Source of the DNA: Gnetum montanum
Taxonomy: Eukaryota; Streptophyta; Gnetopsida; Gnetales; Gnetaceae
Length of the DNA: 64,000 nucleotides
Direction of reading: 5' to 3'
NCBI GenBank assembly: GCA_015680685.1
Contig: MNCI01020185.1
Span: 62,001-126,000, forward strand
The first letter of the stretch is position 1; the number at the start of each line of letters is the position of its first letter. Under the pieces are notes generated by a model. It saw nothing but the letters and a program-made list of their open reading frames with translations. It was not told the origin of the DNA and made no database searches. Positions 1 to 12,300 of the stretch are shown here, piece by piece. A program made the translations under genes and the position numbers.

Positions 1-599
1 GCCAATTAAATTCACAGCAATTAAAAACACTACAGTTTTGGGGACATAAATATGGTCAAAACACTATGTAACCATTTAGAAAGCCTATTAGAGCCTAAAG
101 AATGAAGAAACAATAAATTTTAGCCTATTTAAGTGAGATTTGGCATTAATTTTGGGACCTTTTTAAAGATTTTTTCTATAAGAAACCCTTTTTTGGAAAG
201 TGAGAGCAGAGAGCCTTTTGCAGCCTTTAGAACCTTCATTCAAAGCTAATCATGGAAAATAGAGAGAACCTATTGCTATTCATATTCAAGAGCATATCAA
301 CCAAGACACACATGTACAAGATAGTTGGAGAACATACCCTATCTACCTACATCAAATCTTAAATGATAGTTTTAGAGAGATCTCTAAACTATTTGTATTC
401 TCAAGCTTTTGAAAGCTAGTTGATCTATACTCTCTAAATCTTTGATTTATAATTTTTATAGCATTTAATATAAGTTTTCAATTTGTTTTGATCACATCTT
501 TTCTCATCTCTTTTATTTTCACTTGTTTCACTTGGTAACAAGCTTGCACTTCTTTAGGTGATTGTCTAGACTACCTAAGACATCTTAAATCCTTCTTAA
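1..599. other. AT-rich stretch without a recognised gene
   Basis: I find no coding similarity here. The text around 140-560 (short T-rich runs, agagagcc-like purine runs, TATA-like words) has the look of an LTR or untranslated leader, but I found no partner copy in the window. It lies immediately upstream, on the plus strand, of the integrase remnant that starts near 600. Confidence 0.3.
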
Positions 600-972
600 G
601 GCCCCTATATTTTAAGGTCAAAACTATTCTACATTGAGATCTTCGATTTTCTATTGCCAAATTTTTCAATTGCTATAATTTCCAAAGAGATGCAAGGTTG
701 ACAGCCAGAAATGAAAGGCCACAATAGTGGATACAACCATTAGAACCTTTTGACATTTGGAGAATTGACTTTATGGGACCCATCACACTAATTTCAAATA
801 GAAAATTCTATATTATAGTAACCATTAACAATTGGAAAAAGTGGGAAAAAAAGATATAGTTAAATATTACACAACCAAAATATCTACCAAATTATTTCAA
901 CAACATGTGGTGAACAAATTCAAAGTATCACACATGCTAATATTAGATAATGGGACTTAGTTTACATGAGCT
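600..972 (+). pseudogene. Ty3/gypsy integrase, N-terminal half (element B)
   Basis: Plus-strand translation gives a decayed zinc-binding region (about 610-720, ending TARNERPQ), then PFDIWRIDFMGPI near 740-785, the start of the integrase catalytic core. The second catalytic block survives as ILDNGT-stop-F near 940-963. The reading then stops at the border of element A and resumes at 11466 as TFKKL, so this is one integrase cut in two. It resembles the integrase of element C further right (PFNIWGINFMGPI), so B and C look like one family. Several in-frame stops and a lost frame show it is dead. The left edge is uncertain because the zinc-binding part is poorly preserved. Upstream RT and RNase H are not seen in the window. 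Confidence 0.75.
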
Positions 973-1955
973 TGACAATCCAGCCAAAATTCCATGGCTA
1001 GATTACTCTCATTGTGAAAATTCTAACTCATCTATGACTAACCCATAATTTGTATCCATGGAGGAATAGTCCAAAGTTAAAGAAATCATCAAGACATAAA
1101 ATAATTAGGATATACTTAGGATAGTCACTCCAAAGAAAAATCATAAATCATCATCCTAACTTCTAATCCTAAGTTCAATAGTGAGAATTAATGATTAAAT
1201 CAAATTGAAATCATAAAGTACAAACATTGATTATGAAGATCACAAGGAAGGTATCACCCAATTTGTGGTCTTGCATTGTTGTTTCCATGGTGTAACAACC
1301 TTGATAGCCTGCTAATGGATTCTAATGATCTTGAGGTTCCACAAGGCTAAATGAATCTTCACTTTCATAATTTTTTAAGAAAATCTAAGAATTGGATTTC
1401 AACTTAACATGGGTTCTCCTAGGTATTGACTTTCCTTATTGGGTGTAATGCTCTTCCATTTATACTAGAAGAGCTTACATCATATTTAGGAAAAAGACAT
1501 AAAATAGATATATTCATATTCATCAAAGGAATTGATAAGGATCACTATACTTCTATGATGGTATCGAGTTATATCACACTAGTGGTGTCCTTTGATTGTC
1601 AATTAGTATCGTATATGCAGTGTAGATTAGTATCTCAATTCCATGTTGAGGTGCAGCTTTCTTTTGTCCAATGATACCGATCTTTATCATGGACACTATG
1701 GAGATTGATATAATTTAGGTTGATCCCAATTGATTTGGATGATGTGGATCGATATAGTTATTCTTTAGAATATGTCAAAATTCTCAATTGATATTTGTTG
1801 ATCCTGTAGTGTCCTGTGATAACACAAGCTCAACAAAGAAATTAGTCCTTATCACTTGGCATCAAAGAAATCAATGCACTTCAATATGTGTAAACATTAA
1901 AGAATAAAAATTAAATAAGTTTTAACATGAAAATTGGAACATTTTGGATTCAACA
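973..1955 (-). repeat. LTR of element A (3' LTR, 983 bp)
   Basis: This copy matches 10526-11465 along its length with many substitutions and small indels. It begins TGACAATCCAGCC and ends TTCAACA. Read on the minus strand a TATAAA word lies at 1464-1459, the same place as in the other copy (10994-10989), and is the likely promoter. Because the element is on the minus strand this left copy is its 3' LTR. Confidence 0.9.
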
Positions 1956-4560
1956 TAATTCCCAATGAGCCTTTGTCTAGTGTCTAGCCAACAAAGGTGA
2001 CAATATGTTAAAGAAGAGAGATATATACTAGCGTGCATGTCTACTATACTATAAGTAAATCCATTCATAATATTTAATATAATAAGGCAAGCAAGAAATT
2101 GAAATAGTACTTACTATAAAAGTAAACTTCATCGTAGATTAACCAAAATATCCATATTGTTTATAAAACTTGAGGGAAGGCAAAGATGTTCATAATGAGG
2201 GAAGGCAAAGAAGTGATAAGAGAAGTGGAAACTGAGCAAGCCCTGGTCACCCAAAAAATGTGTAGTGATGAAAGAGAGTTTTGCGAGGGTAAGATCTATC
2301 CCCATGAGTGGTGGCTTTATATTATAAGGCCACCACCTTACTATAACCCTTTTTTACTTTTCCATCATATTGATATTCATCAAAGAATCGATGTTATTTT
2401 ATATTTAGGTCGAACTACATCATAACTATAGCATAAATTGATATGATCAAACATTAAGCTTCAAACATATCAAAGGTTATTTCAGCCACACTGTTCAAAC
2501 ATGAAACTCTCGAGAACATTTTTTATTTATCAATCTTAATTAATATAGTCAACATGAAACAATATCAACGTATATTAACATATCCATACCCATTGTAGTC
2601 GCATTGTTTAGGCACGAAACTCTTAGGTTAAATTTTTCTATATCAATCCACATCAATCAGATCAAAATGGATTGATATCCCTCTATATTAACATATTAAT
2701 TTGAATTAATAAAATTGGTATATTTATTAATAATCTAAATGTAAATTCTACCCTTATCAATTTGAATTGCATGAATCAACATACTTTAACTTAATTTATC
2801 ATAATACATTGAGAACACAATGTCTATCGATATGGTTAGATCTTAAGGATGTCTATGTCTCAAAGTGCATGTATGAACATTGACTTTGCAATGTCCCTTG
2901 ATAAAAAATCTTCTTAATCACTTGTTATCACTCCCTTCAATATAAATCAATATTAAGAAAATAATTTTATTAGCTAATTTATTTATAAACATTTCTTCCT
3001 TTTTGACTTCTTGTCATTAGATCTTATTGTTAGGATAGGAATTCACATATAACTTAGTTAGGATGGACCTTCCTAGGATTATATGGGCTTAACTTCTCCT
3101 CACAAGGTCTACTCCACTTGTTGGAAGGATGACTTACAATCTCAAGGTTTCTACCTTTCCTAAGTTTTAAGGATCTGAGATGCATTTCTTTCAAAAAACA
3201 CATTCCATAACTTGCTCTTGGATCAACTTCCATGTTGGTTATACCTTACTATCCTATCTAGTTTAAGTTGCTTACCCCTCCCTTCCCCCTAACTAATCTA
3301 GGGTATGTCTCAAGCCTAGTTTAATTAGTTGAATTATTACTATTGGAAATTATACTCAAGACAAGCTAGGAGAATAGACCAAAAGAAAAAATGCTATGGA
3401 GTTTATATATTCTCCTCTATATGTGAGACACTCGTAAGCTTGATGTTCAAATCATTAGTATCCACAATGGTTTTCCATAGTAGGGATCTTAACCACTGAC
3501 TCCTATGGAAGGCACATATGGAAACAATTGAAGGGTCAAAGAGTTTTAATTACCTATGAACATAAGAAGTGATAGCCTAAAAGGAAAGTGGGGGAATATA
3601 ACTAAAAATAAGAAAGTGAAATGGGAATAAAAATATTTTAAATAAAATAGAAAAGTTTGAGAAAAATAATCCTAAAGGTAGAAATTAATACAAGTTAAGG
3701 GACTAGATGAGCTAAGTAAGGTAAATGGATAAAAATGATAGTAACTATAAAAATATCCTTGGATAAGTCAACCTATCTTGTACAATGTCATATCCTAGCT
3801 CAAAGGAACTGGCATATGAAATTATATTTAAAAATCGCTACTCCACCCATATGCGCTCTACTTATAAAAAGGGGTTCATGTGGGATGTTTTGAATTGTGA
3901 GCTTTTAAGCATCACCCCAACTATAAGGTTCTTGTGGGAGCATGACTCTACTCATGATGGAAGGTTCTTATGAAGCCATTGTTTCTTATCAAACTCTTTT
4001 TTTGTTTAATAATAATAACTATATTTTGCCTTCTTCAATCAAGAGGTTCTTGTGGGAGCCAAGCTCATTTTGTGTTTTTTATTTGAATGGGATTTTTACA
4101 TGGGTGCTAATTAAATTCCAAATGCTTTTTCCACCTTAGATGATAGACCTAATATAACACATCCTTTTCACCTTATTGACATATCTAAGTATGTAATTAA
4201 TAGAACCATACACTGATAAGCATTAATCTAAACTTAGCTATTTCACGCCATGACTCATGGAACTTATACCTAAGGAATATTATTTGGAAACAAAACTATA
4301 AATTTTATTATATATAATTTATTTTTTTAGGCATCTAAGACTCATACTTAGTTGAATTTTAGATTTAAACATACTTATCTCAAGATAGGGTAATTTGCCC
4401 TTATTCCTTGCATTCCAAACATGATGCTAATCAATTCTTTATAGACCTAGTAAACAATAGAATTTTCTATTATCCTCTACATTTTTCAAGGTAAAAGCTA
4501 TAGAAGATTATTTTTTTATTATTTTTAAAACATTGATTAAGGCATTTTCTTGAAATTACT
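1956..4560 (-). other. 3' untranslated region of element A
   Basis: This 2.6-kb stretch lies between the end of pol and the 3' LTR. I recognise no protein domain in it, and the short open frames on both strands look like chance. The phrase ttcttgtgggagc occurs twice (about 3929 and 4049), with a weaker version near 3964, suggesting a small degenerate repeat. A long pol-LTR spacer is usual in Athila-type elements and sometimes holds an env-like ORF, but I see no membrane-protein pattern. The purine tract expected beside the LTR is weak here. Confidence 0.6.
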
Positions 4561-5929
4561 TTCCATAGCCTTAACTTCTACTTGAGCATTGGCATCATAT
4601 GGTTCCCTCCCGAGGCACTTAGGATCACTCAATTCTACTAACTCATCCTCTCCTAATTCCTTAATTTGGTGTTAATGGTAATGCTTGAGTCTTTGGCCAT
4701 TTACTGCAAGTACAATAGATAGGTTTTCTATGAGTGCATTCAAGATACTTCCATTATCATGGGGTTGTAACACTACGTATGGGCCTTCCCACCAAGTTGT
4801 TAGTTTTCCTGGAAATTTCTGTAGTCTCATATTATATAATAATACTTTATCACCTTTTGAGAAATATTTCTTAAGTATGTTTTTATCATGCATACACTTC
4901 ATTTTTTTCTTCATTAATATTTTCTTATAAGTTCATGTAATTAAGTCACTCTAAAGTCTTGGTTTGTTTCCTCATCAAAATTTAGTTGTTGTGTTAATCT
5001 TAAGAATTGGTATTTTATTTCAATGGGCAACAAACATTGTTTTTGATAAATCAATTAATAAGTTACATATTCTAAATTTTTTTTATACATAATCCTATAA
5101 GTCCAAAGTGCATCTTGTACTTTTGTAGACCAATCTTTCTTCTTAGCACATATGCTTTTGGTTAAGATATTTAGAATGATTCTTCTTGCATTTTGAACTT
5201 GATCATTTGTTTGGGGATGGTAGGAAGTGACTATCTTATGCTAGATTCCACCAGACTTAATGAATTTCTCTATTATTATATTTACAAAATGAGTTTCTTA
5301 ATCACTAATGATTGCTCCTAGAGTTCCAAATCATGTTAGAATGTATTCTCTTAAAAAAGCTACAACCACTTTAACATCATTTGTGGGGGTAACTTTAGCC
5401 TCCATCCATTTATTAACATGATTGATACATACTAAAATATAAGAACATCCGTTGAAATATGGGAATGGTCCTAAAAACTCCATGCCCCATACATTAACAG
5501 GTTATGTTATTAAAATGGGATTCACTAGCATCTCTTATCTTTTTGTCATTTTTCCTAAACACCAACACTTGTCACATCTTTAGACATATGTATGATCATC
5601 TTTAAATATAGTGGGCCAATAAACCCCACTCTATAATATTTTTATAGTAGTTTGTTGACTATCAAAATTTCCACCTCCAAGGTCATCATGATGCATGTGT
5701 AAGGTTTCTTGTTCCTCTTCTTGTACCACACATCTTCTTGTCATGTTGTCCTTACAGATTTGATAAAGATATAGTTCATTTCAAATATACTTGGAAATGC
5801 CTCTTAGGAAAGACTTTTTTCTCTTCATTACTCCATTAAGTTGGTGTTTTCATTGTGGCTAAATAGTTTGCTATGTCTGCAAACCAAGGGTCTTTCTTTG
5901 TTAAAAAGAGTTGTTCATCAAGAAATTTG
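4561..5929 (-). pseudogene. Integrase of element A
   Basis: On the minus strand, going down from about 5720: a zinc-binding segment (MHHDDLGGG, then WPTIFKDD and CDKCW), the core start WGMEFLGPFPYF (about 5490), the second block IISD-stop-ETHF (about 5300), SYHPQTNDQV (about 5230), and the C-terminal domain in the open frame 4914-4672 (KGDKVLLYNMRLQKFPGK, then VNGQRLKHYH). A short acidic tail follows to about 4565. Catalytic Asp-Asp-Glu positions are partly replaced and stops interrupt the frame, so it is inactive. It joins RNase H directly upstream, as in a gag-pol polyprotein. Confidence 0.88.
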
Positions 5930-7320
5930 TAATTAAACACTTCTCTTGTTCTATTTTCCTCCTTGGTTTCCAATCTAGAAAGATTATCTACCACAACATT
6001 TTATCTACCCCTCTTATCTAAAATATTAAGATCAAATTTTTGGAGTAGAAGATACCACCTCATAATCCTAGCATTTTCTATTTTTTTTATTTGCTAGAAA
6101 TTTTATGCCTGAATGATTGGTGTAAATTTTGGTTTTATATCTTATTAGATAATGCCTAAATTTATTTAAAGCATACACAATAATCAAGAGTTCTTTTTTA
6201 GTAGTTGTATATTTAAATTGGGCTTGATCTAAACTTTTGGAGACATAGTAAATCACCCTTGGTTTATTATCTATGTATTGTACCAAAAATTCCCCTACAG
6301 CGGTGCCCTAGCATCACACATCAGGTCAAAATTAAAGTTCTAATTAGGTTCATTAGGTATTGGAGCAATGGTTACTCTTTTATTTAGTTTATAAAAGGCT
6401 TGGTAGTCATCAGTCCATATAAAGGAAACATATTTTTCTAAGAGCATTTAAAGAAACTTGGTAATTTTTATAAAGTCTTTAATGAACCATATATGATGCC
6501 TAGCATGACCTAACAAGGATCAAAGTATTTTTAAGTTTGTTGGAACTAGAATTATAAAGATTACTTTTACTTTTTCCTCATCCATTTTAATTCGTTCTTT
6601 AGAAATTACATGTCCTATAACTACACTAGTTATCATTAAATGACTCTTTTTCCAACTTAATTGTAAATTTCTTTCTATACATCTATCCAAGATACACTCC
6701 AAGTGATCTAATGCTTGTTCATAAGTATACCCATATACTAAAAAATCATCCATAAATACTTCTACATATTCTTCTAACTTATCAGAAAAAATTGATATCA
6801 TAGCTCTTTGGAAAGTAGCAAGTGCACTACAAAGACCAAAAGACATTCATCAATAAGCAAAGGTACCATATGGGCATGAAAACGTTATTTTATGCTGATC
6901 TTCTAGTGTAATAGCTACTCAATTGTAACCCCTAAACCCATCCAAGAAGTGATAATATTCATTCCCTTCTAGTCTCTCCAAGATTTGATCTATATAAGGT
7001 AGAGGGAAATGATTCTTTTTAGTGTTTTAATTAAGTTTTCTAAAATCTACACAAACTCACCATTTTTCTCCCTTTTTATGTACTACCAGAATAGGACTTA
7101 CCCATTTGCTATCATCTATTGGATAATAATTCCTTCTTTCCAAAGTTTAGAGATTTCATCTTTAACAATTTGCTTTAAAACTAGATTAATTCTTCTAGGG
7201 AAGATTCTAATAAGTTTAACATTGTCTTCTAAATAGATGTTATCTTGACATGTGTTGGGCAAAATTCCTTGATGGAGGTCTTCACAACTCCATGCAAATG
7301 CCTTAGATTTTCTTTTTAAA
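5930..7320 (-). pseudogene. Reverse transcriptase and RNase H of element A
   Basis: The RT palm is readable from about 7260 down to 6300: VCVDFRKLN near 7035, SFGLCSALATFQRA at 6843, and the catalytic FMDD at 6756-6745 (FMDDFLVYG). The RNase H follows with IYYVSKSLDQAQ (6250), TTTKKELLIIVYAL (6210) and the closing VVVDNLSRLE (about 5990). FMDD followed by F-x-V-Y-G is typical of the Athila/Tat side of Ty3/gypsy. Stops in the fingers region and between blocks show loss of function. Confidence 0.9.
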
Positions 7321-8102
7321 AATTTCTATTAATATTATTTCTTGTTCACTAGAAAGTTGTGAATTTATTATTAAGGGCTTATTTTTATCAACGAAAATGT
7401 ACTTAAGATTGCTAGGTAATTCATGAAGTCCCAAAGAATCATTAACTGGTGATTGAATTATATCTCTAATACTCCCTGATCCCAAGTTTAAAATTTGGTC
7501 TAAAAGATCTTGTTGCTCTTTTGTAGAAGGGTCTAGAGGTTCTTCTTCAAAATTATTTAGTACTAATGTTTTCCTATCTTAAGCCATTACTAATGTGGGT
7601 ATTGTGTAGAGCATACTAGCTTCTTTAATATATTGGTTCAACTGAAGTTCTTTTTTTTTATCAGATATATATTAAGCATAAAGGTAAGACTGGAAAAATA
7701 TAATGGAAGTTATCCTAATCTACAATTAATTATTGCATCGACTATTGCTAACCAAGGTCTACCTAGGATGATTGGAAAACAATCTAGATCCTTTACCTTT
7801 AACATAAAAAAATCAATGAGGTATTTTCCTTTTTCAACCTCCACAATTAATTCTTCTCTTACTCCTATGGGTTTAACACTTGAGCCATGCACTAAAGATA
7901 TTAACATGTTTACCTTTCTTATATCTCCCAAGTTAAGTAACTTAGCCATTTCAAGTGGCATAATATTAATACTAGCACCTAGATCGAATAAGGCAATTTT
8001 AATGTTTTTCCCATTACTTCTTATTGGGATTGTTGGAACCCCCAAATCTTGGTATTTAGGAACTTCTTGGGTTTTTATAAGTTGATACAAGCTATCAACC
8101 AA
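7321..8102 (-). pseudogene. Retropepsin-type aspartic protease of element A
   Basis: The frame 8102-7710 contains the active-site segment ALFDLGASINIMP and the second conserved block IILGRPWLA, the two hallmarks of retroviral-type aspartic proteases that cut the gag-pol polyprotein. The active-site Asp is kept. The frame stops soon after the second block. The stretch down to 7321 is an acidic spacer before RT (PLIINSQLSSEQE). Confidence 0.88.
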
Positions 8103-9859
8103 GTATACTTGTTTAGGAATTTTTTATTTTTCTCCTTTTTGTGCATAGTTCTCTCAAGTATTTAGCATAAAGAGATGTATCCCTAACAAATTGCTCTAAT
8201 GGAATATGAAAATATAATTCATTAAACATTTTTTCTATATGTGCCTCACTTGTAAAATCTTCTTATCATCTTTTAGGGAAGGGTGGTAAACTTAATTTCC
8301 TATTAAAGGAGAAAGATTTTGAGGGTTCAAATTTCTCCATTAGTTCTTCACTTCCTTCCTTATCCATCATATGTGGTTGAGCCTCCTCTTATGTCTCATT
8401 AATGTTATCTTGGAAACTAATCTTTTTTGTAGGTCTAGGATTAATAATTTTTCACTCCTAGTAATTATAGAATGCAGTTGTTCCTTACCCTTTCTCTAAC
8501 TAGTGCAATTTGGTTCAAGCTAAGAAGGTAATTCACTCTTTGTTAAATCTTAGAAACATCTCCTTGTCTTAGCCATAAATTACCTATTTTCTTCTATAAA
8601 TGTTGTTAAAATTTGAGTTAAATGGTCTAGTTGTTCATTAATAGGATTTCTCATTAGTTTGTAGTTTTTTTGGGAAATTGATGCTAATGGTTGATAAAAT
8701 GATCTTGTTTGGAAAGGTGAAGAAGGATCATTTCTCATCTATTGAAAGGCTCTCACAAACTCTTGAATTTCTTTATTACAGTAGACTAAGGCTAGACAAT
8801 TTGTAGTGTCATGTTCTTTATTCCCACATAAGTTACAAGTTTCTTCTTAAGCAAAATGAGTTTATTTTTTTTTATTAATTTTGTTAACTCATCAACTTTT
8901 CTATCCAATTGTTTGGTTTGGTGGGTTACAACTTACATAATGTTCAATTTTGGCTAGCATTTACTTTGGTCTACTAAAGAGTCTATGATTCTCCAACCCT
9001 CTTCCAAGGTTACATTCAAAATATTTCCCCCACATGCAAAATCCACATTTTTTATAAAATATGACAATAGCCTCTCTATAAAGATTTGAATTAGTTAGTG
9101 GGCTAGAAATCCATGGTTGGTATTTTTAAGACATAATCCTTTAAATCTATAAAAGGAACTTTCATAATCCTCCTCTTTTCTTTGCATGAAACTCATAAGT
9201 TGCTTCCTAAGTGTATATAGCCTTTCATTTGAAAGGAAAGGTTGAGTGAAGCCTACCTTGAATTCATCTCACGAATTGATTTGAGTTCGTAAATTTTAAA
9301 TCCAAAAATCAGCATTATCTTTTAAAATGGATTTGAAGGCTATCATTTTTGTTCTATCCTCAACTAGAGGCACCAACATTTTTATCATAGTCTCAAATTT
9401 TCATACATGAGTTATAGGGTCTTTATCGATTGTTCCCTTAAAAATGGATAGTAAGTATGAATTTTTAAATTCCAAGTTTCTTCTAAAAGGGAAAACTAAT
9501 GGTCCTTGGAAAATTATTAGTATCCTTTGATTTAATAAGTCCACTAGAGTTTGTCCCTAATAAGCTTGTCCAAATAGGATATTAGAACCTATGCTTCCAA
9601 AAGAGAGAGAAATTGAGCTATGTGAAATTGGAGGAGGTGTATGATGTGAAGGAGACCAAATTGTAAAAGTAGTAGCTAATGTTGGAGTTACAATGAGGCT
9701 TGGTATTGATATAGAAGTAGATATTGAAGTAATTGGAGTTTGAATATTTAATGTGCTTATTGATTGGGTAGTCCCTCCTACAGTAGACATGTTGCTTAAT
9801 ATTTGACTAAGATTAAGATTTTGAGAACCTACAACTATGGCTGGATTTGTGGTTTGCAT
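8103..9859 (-). pseudogene. Gag of element A with CCHC zinc knuckle
   Basis: The frame opens at an ATG at 9859 with a Ser/Thr/Ile-rich N-terminus down to 9557. A capsid-like helical segment follows around 9320-9050 (FYRFKGLCLKN, then LLSYFIKNVDFACGG), then a zinc knuckle CNLCGNKEHDTTNC at 8837-8796 (C-x2-C-x4-H-x4-C), the nucleic-acid-binding part of nucleocapsid. The rest is low-complexity linker to the protease. Frameshifts and stops are frequent. The start is inferred from the position after the leader. Confidence 0.8.
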
Positions 9860-10504
9860 TATGACATTTAGTATATCAAAGAGAGGGTTAAAAGTTATGA
9901 AAAATGAAAATTGTATTTCTTATTCTTCTTGGTAGAAAACCTTAGTTGGATATACTTCTTTATTACTGGTTCAAGTTCTTTTTTTCTCATAGGAGGTTGA
10001 TGGAATAGAGCATTGTTTTGTACAACTAGGTTATCCTTGTTCTTCTTGAGGTTACTTTAAATCAATTCAGATATGTCTATAATAACTAGTAGTGTTTTTA
10101 GGAGGTTGAATTCATGTTGGATTGTTGTGTTGCTTCTCTGATTTCATTTAATAGGCATGCTCTTTCCTAGCATATTCATGGGTAATTAATCCTAAAAATT
10201 TTCCAATTGACTTAATTTCTCTTGTAATTACTATCTTAATTGCAAATTTTTTATAAAATTTCTTAAATTATGGGAATTAAGGGAACTAATTCTTGTGACT
10301 GGACTTTTTTCTTAATTTTTAGTATTTTTGTTTTTCTTTTTACAAGAAAAATATTTAAAAGAGACCATTTCTAATACCAGAAAATAAAATAGAATGAAAT
10401 GAAATGAAAGAAAAAAATGTGTACTTTTTAGAAGATTCCAATTAAATTCTAAAGAAAATCTGAAAAACATACTAAATCCTTGATGATGATTAACTTTGTT
10501 GGCC
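9860..10504 (-). other. Leader of element A between primer site and gag
   Basis: About 640 bp of AT-rich sequence without a recognised domain, between the primer binding site and the gag ATG. No feature beyond its position can be supported. Confidence 0.5.
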
Positions 10505-10522
10505 TCCCCAGCAATAGTGCCA
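10505..10522 (-). promoter_or_regulatory. Primer binding site of element A, tRNA-Asp type
   Basis: On the minus strand the sequence is TGGCACTATTGCTGGGGA, three bases inside the right LTR. It is close to TGGCGCCGTTGCCGGGGA, complementary to the 3' end of plant tRNA-Asp and the usual primer site of Athila-type elements. The differences are transitions, as expected of an aged copy. Confidence 0.85.
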
Positions 10523-10525
10523 ATT

Positions 10526-11465
10526 TGACAAGCCAGCCAAAATTCAAAGAATAGATTACTCTCATTGTAGAAATGTCACCTTTTCTATGACTAATGTATG
10601 AGTCGTATCCAGGGAAGAATGATTCAAAGTTAAAGAAATCATCAGGACATAAAATAATTAGGATCAAATCTAATTAAATCCCACACTTAGGACTATCACT
10701 TCTAAGAAAAATCATAAATCATCATCCTAAATTCTAATCTTAAGTTCAATAGTGAGAATTCATGATTAAATCAAATTGAAATCATAAAGCACAAACATGA
10801 ATTATAAAGATCACAAGGAAGGTATCACTCAATCTATGATCTTGCCTCACTGTTTCCATGGTGTAGCAACCTCGATAGCCTACCAATGAACTCTAATGGT
10901 CTTTAGTTTTCACAAGACTCAACGGATCTTTACTTGATGTAGGTTCTCCTCAATATTAACTCCCCTTATTAGGTGCAGTGCTCATCCATTTATACTAGAA
11001 TAGCTTACATCATAATTAGGAAAAAGACATAAAATATATATGTTGATATTCATCAAAGTAATTAATAAGGATCAATAGAGTTCTATAGTGGTATCGAACT
11101 GTATCATGCTCGTGGTATCCTTTGATCATTGATTACTGTCGTGCCTATGGTGTAGATCAATATCTTAATTTCATGTTGAGGTGCATCTTCCTTTTATCTA
11201 ATGATATCAATCTTTGTCGTGGACACTATGAAGATCGATATAATTTAGGTTGATCCCAGTCAATTGGAGCAATATGGATTGGTATAGTTGTTTTTCAAAA
11301 TATGTTGAAATTCTCAATTAATATTTGTTGATCTTGTGGTATCCTACAATAACACAATTAGTCCTTATCACTTAGCATCTAAAAATCAATGCACTTTGAT
11401 ATATGTAAACATTAAAAAATTATACAAGTTTTAACATGAAAACTAGAACATTTTGGGGTTTAACA
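10526..11465 (-). repeat. LTR of element A (5' LTR, 940 bp)
   Basis: This is the partner of 973-1955. It begins TGACAAGCCAGCC and ends GTTTAACA. It is the promoter-bearing copy in element orientation, with TATAAA on the minus strand at 10994-10989. It is followed by the diverged target repeat AATCT and the resumed integrase of B. Confidence 0.9.
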
Positions 11466-12300
11466 AATCTACATTTAAAAAGCTAATGCAATGACTTGTA
11501 GTTAATCACAAATTAACTACATCTTATCACCATCAAGTAATGGTTAAGTTGAGGTGACTAATAGAGAAATCATAAGAATATTAACTAGGACTATTAGTTG
11601 ATATAGAAAGGTTTGGTGCACTAAACTTAATGATGCTTTATGGGCATATAGATCAACCTAGAAACTTCCAATAGGGTATTCATCATATGAATTAATTTAT
11701 GGTAAACTAGCTACTTTACCAATCCAAGTAGAACTAAATAACCTTTCAACTCCCAAGACCCTTAACCTAGATCTAAGCTTAGCTCAAAAAGAACACCTAA
11801 TGGATCTAAATCTCTTAGATGAAAACTAACTAGTAACTTAAATGAGTAATGAAGTCCATAAAAAATACTTCAAATGTAGACATGAAGTCAAAATAAGACA
11901 AGTATCTATCAATTTCAACTTCCAATATCCTTGACCTAGATCTAAGCTTAGCTCAAAAAGAACACCTAATGAATCTGAATCTCTTAGATGAAAATTGACT
12001 AGTAACTCAAATGAGTAATGAAGTCCATAAAAAGTACTTTAGATGTATACATGAAGCCAAAATAAAACAATTACCTATCAAGCTTAGTGATAAAGTCCTT
12101 TACTATAATCCCAATCATGTTCCACAAAAGCCTAAGTTCCAAACCCTATGGGAGGAACATTATATATATCGTTCATGCTACATACCAATCTAGCACCATG
12201 CAAATTTACCACCTAACAAATTCATAAAAGCTTATCCTCATCAATATTCAATAAATAAAATCATTCCATGAGTTTTCTTACTCTTCTAAGGACTCTACCA
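11466..12300 (+). pseudogene. Ty3/gypsy integrase, C-terminal half (element B)
   Basis: This continues the integrase cut at 972. The order is TFKKL, HKLTTSYHHQ (about 11505), a decayed TNREI segment, ALWAYRST-like wording at 11635-11655, KLPIGYSSYELIYGKL (about 11666-11715), then SLAQKEHLMDLNLLDEN. The C-terminal domain follows (KLSDKVLYYNP and KFQTLWEEHYI, 12080-12170). The same wording occurs in element C (KLPIGYSPYELVYGKL). A 169-bp internal tandem duplication, not a multiple of three, breaks the frame. Confidence 0.85.
11744..12081 (+). repeat. 169-bp tandem duplication inside integrase B
   Basis: Segment 11744-11912 is repeated as 11913-12081. Identical words such as tctaagcttagctcaaaaag recur exactly 169 bp apart (11772 and 11941). 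The two copies differ at several positions, so the duplication is not recent. Its length shifts the reading frame by one. Confidence 0.85.

Larger units (their letters stand above)
973..11465 (-). mobile_element. Athila-like Ty3/gypsy LTR retrotransposon A, full-length but decayed
   Basis: Two direct repeats (973-1955 and 10526-11465), each TG...CA, bound gag, protease, RT, RNase H and integrase, all on the minus strand in the gypsy order. A tRNA-Asp-type primer site sits next to the right repeat. The flanking 5-mers are GAGCT (968-972) and AATCT (11466-11470), a diverged target duplication. Removing the element rejoins the host integrase reading frame (FT-stop-A then TFKKL), which supports the boundaries. 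The FMDD motif, the Asp-type primer site and the long 3' untranslated region suggest the Athila group. The repeats differ at many positions by eye, so the insertion is old. Confidence 0.9.

Noticed and set aside
2186-2425. 79-codon plus-strand frame in the A 3' region as an env-like gene
   Set aside because: It is on the strand opposite to element A, short, without a signal peptide or membrane segment.
7633-8085. 150-codon plus-strand frame over the protease of A
   Set aside because: Shadow of the minus-strand protease, whose active-site and second blocks are unmistakable.
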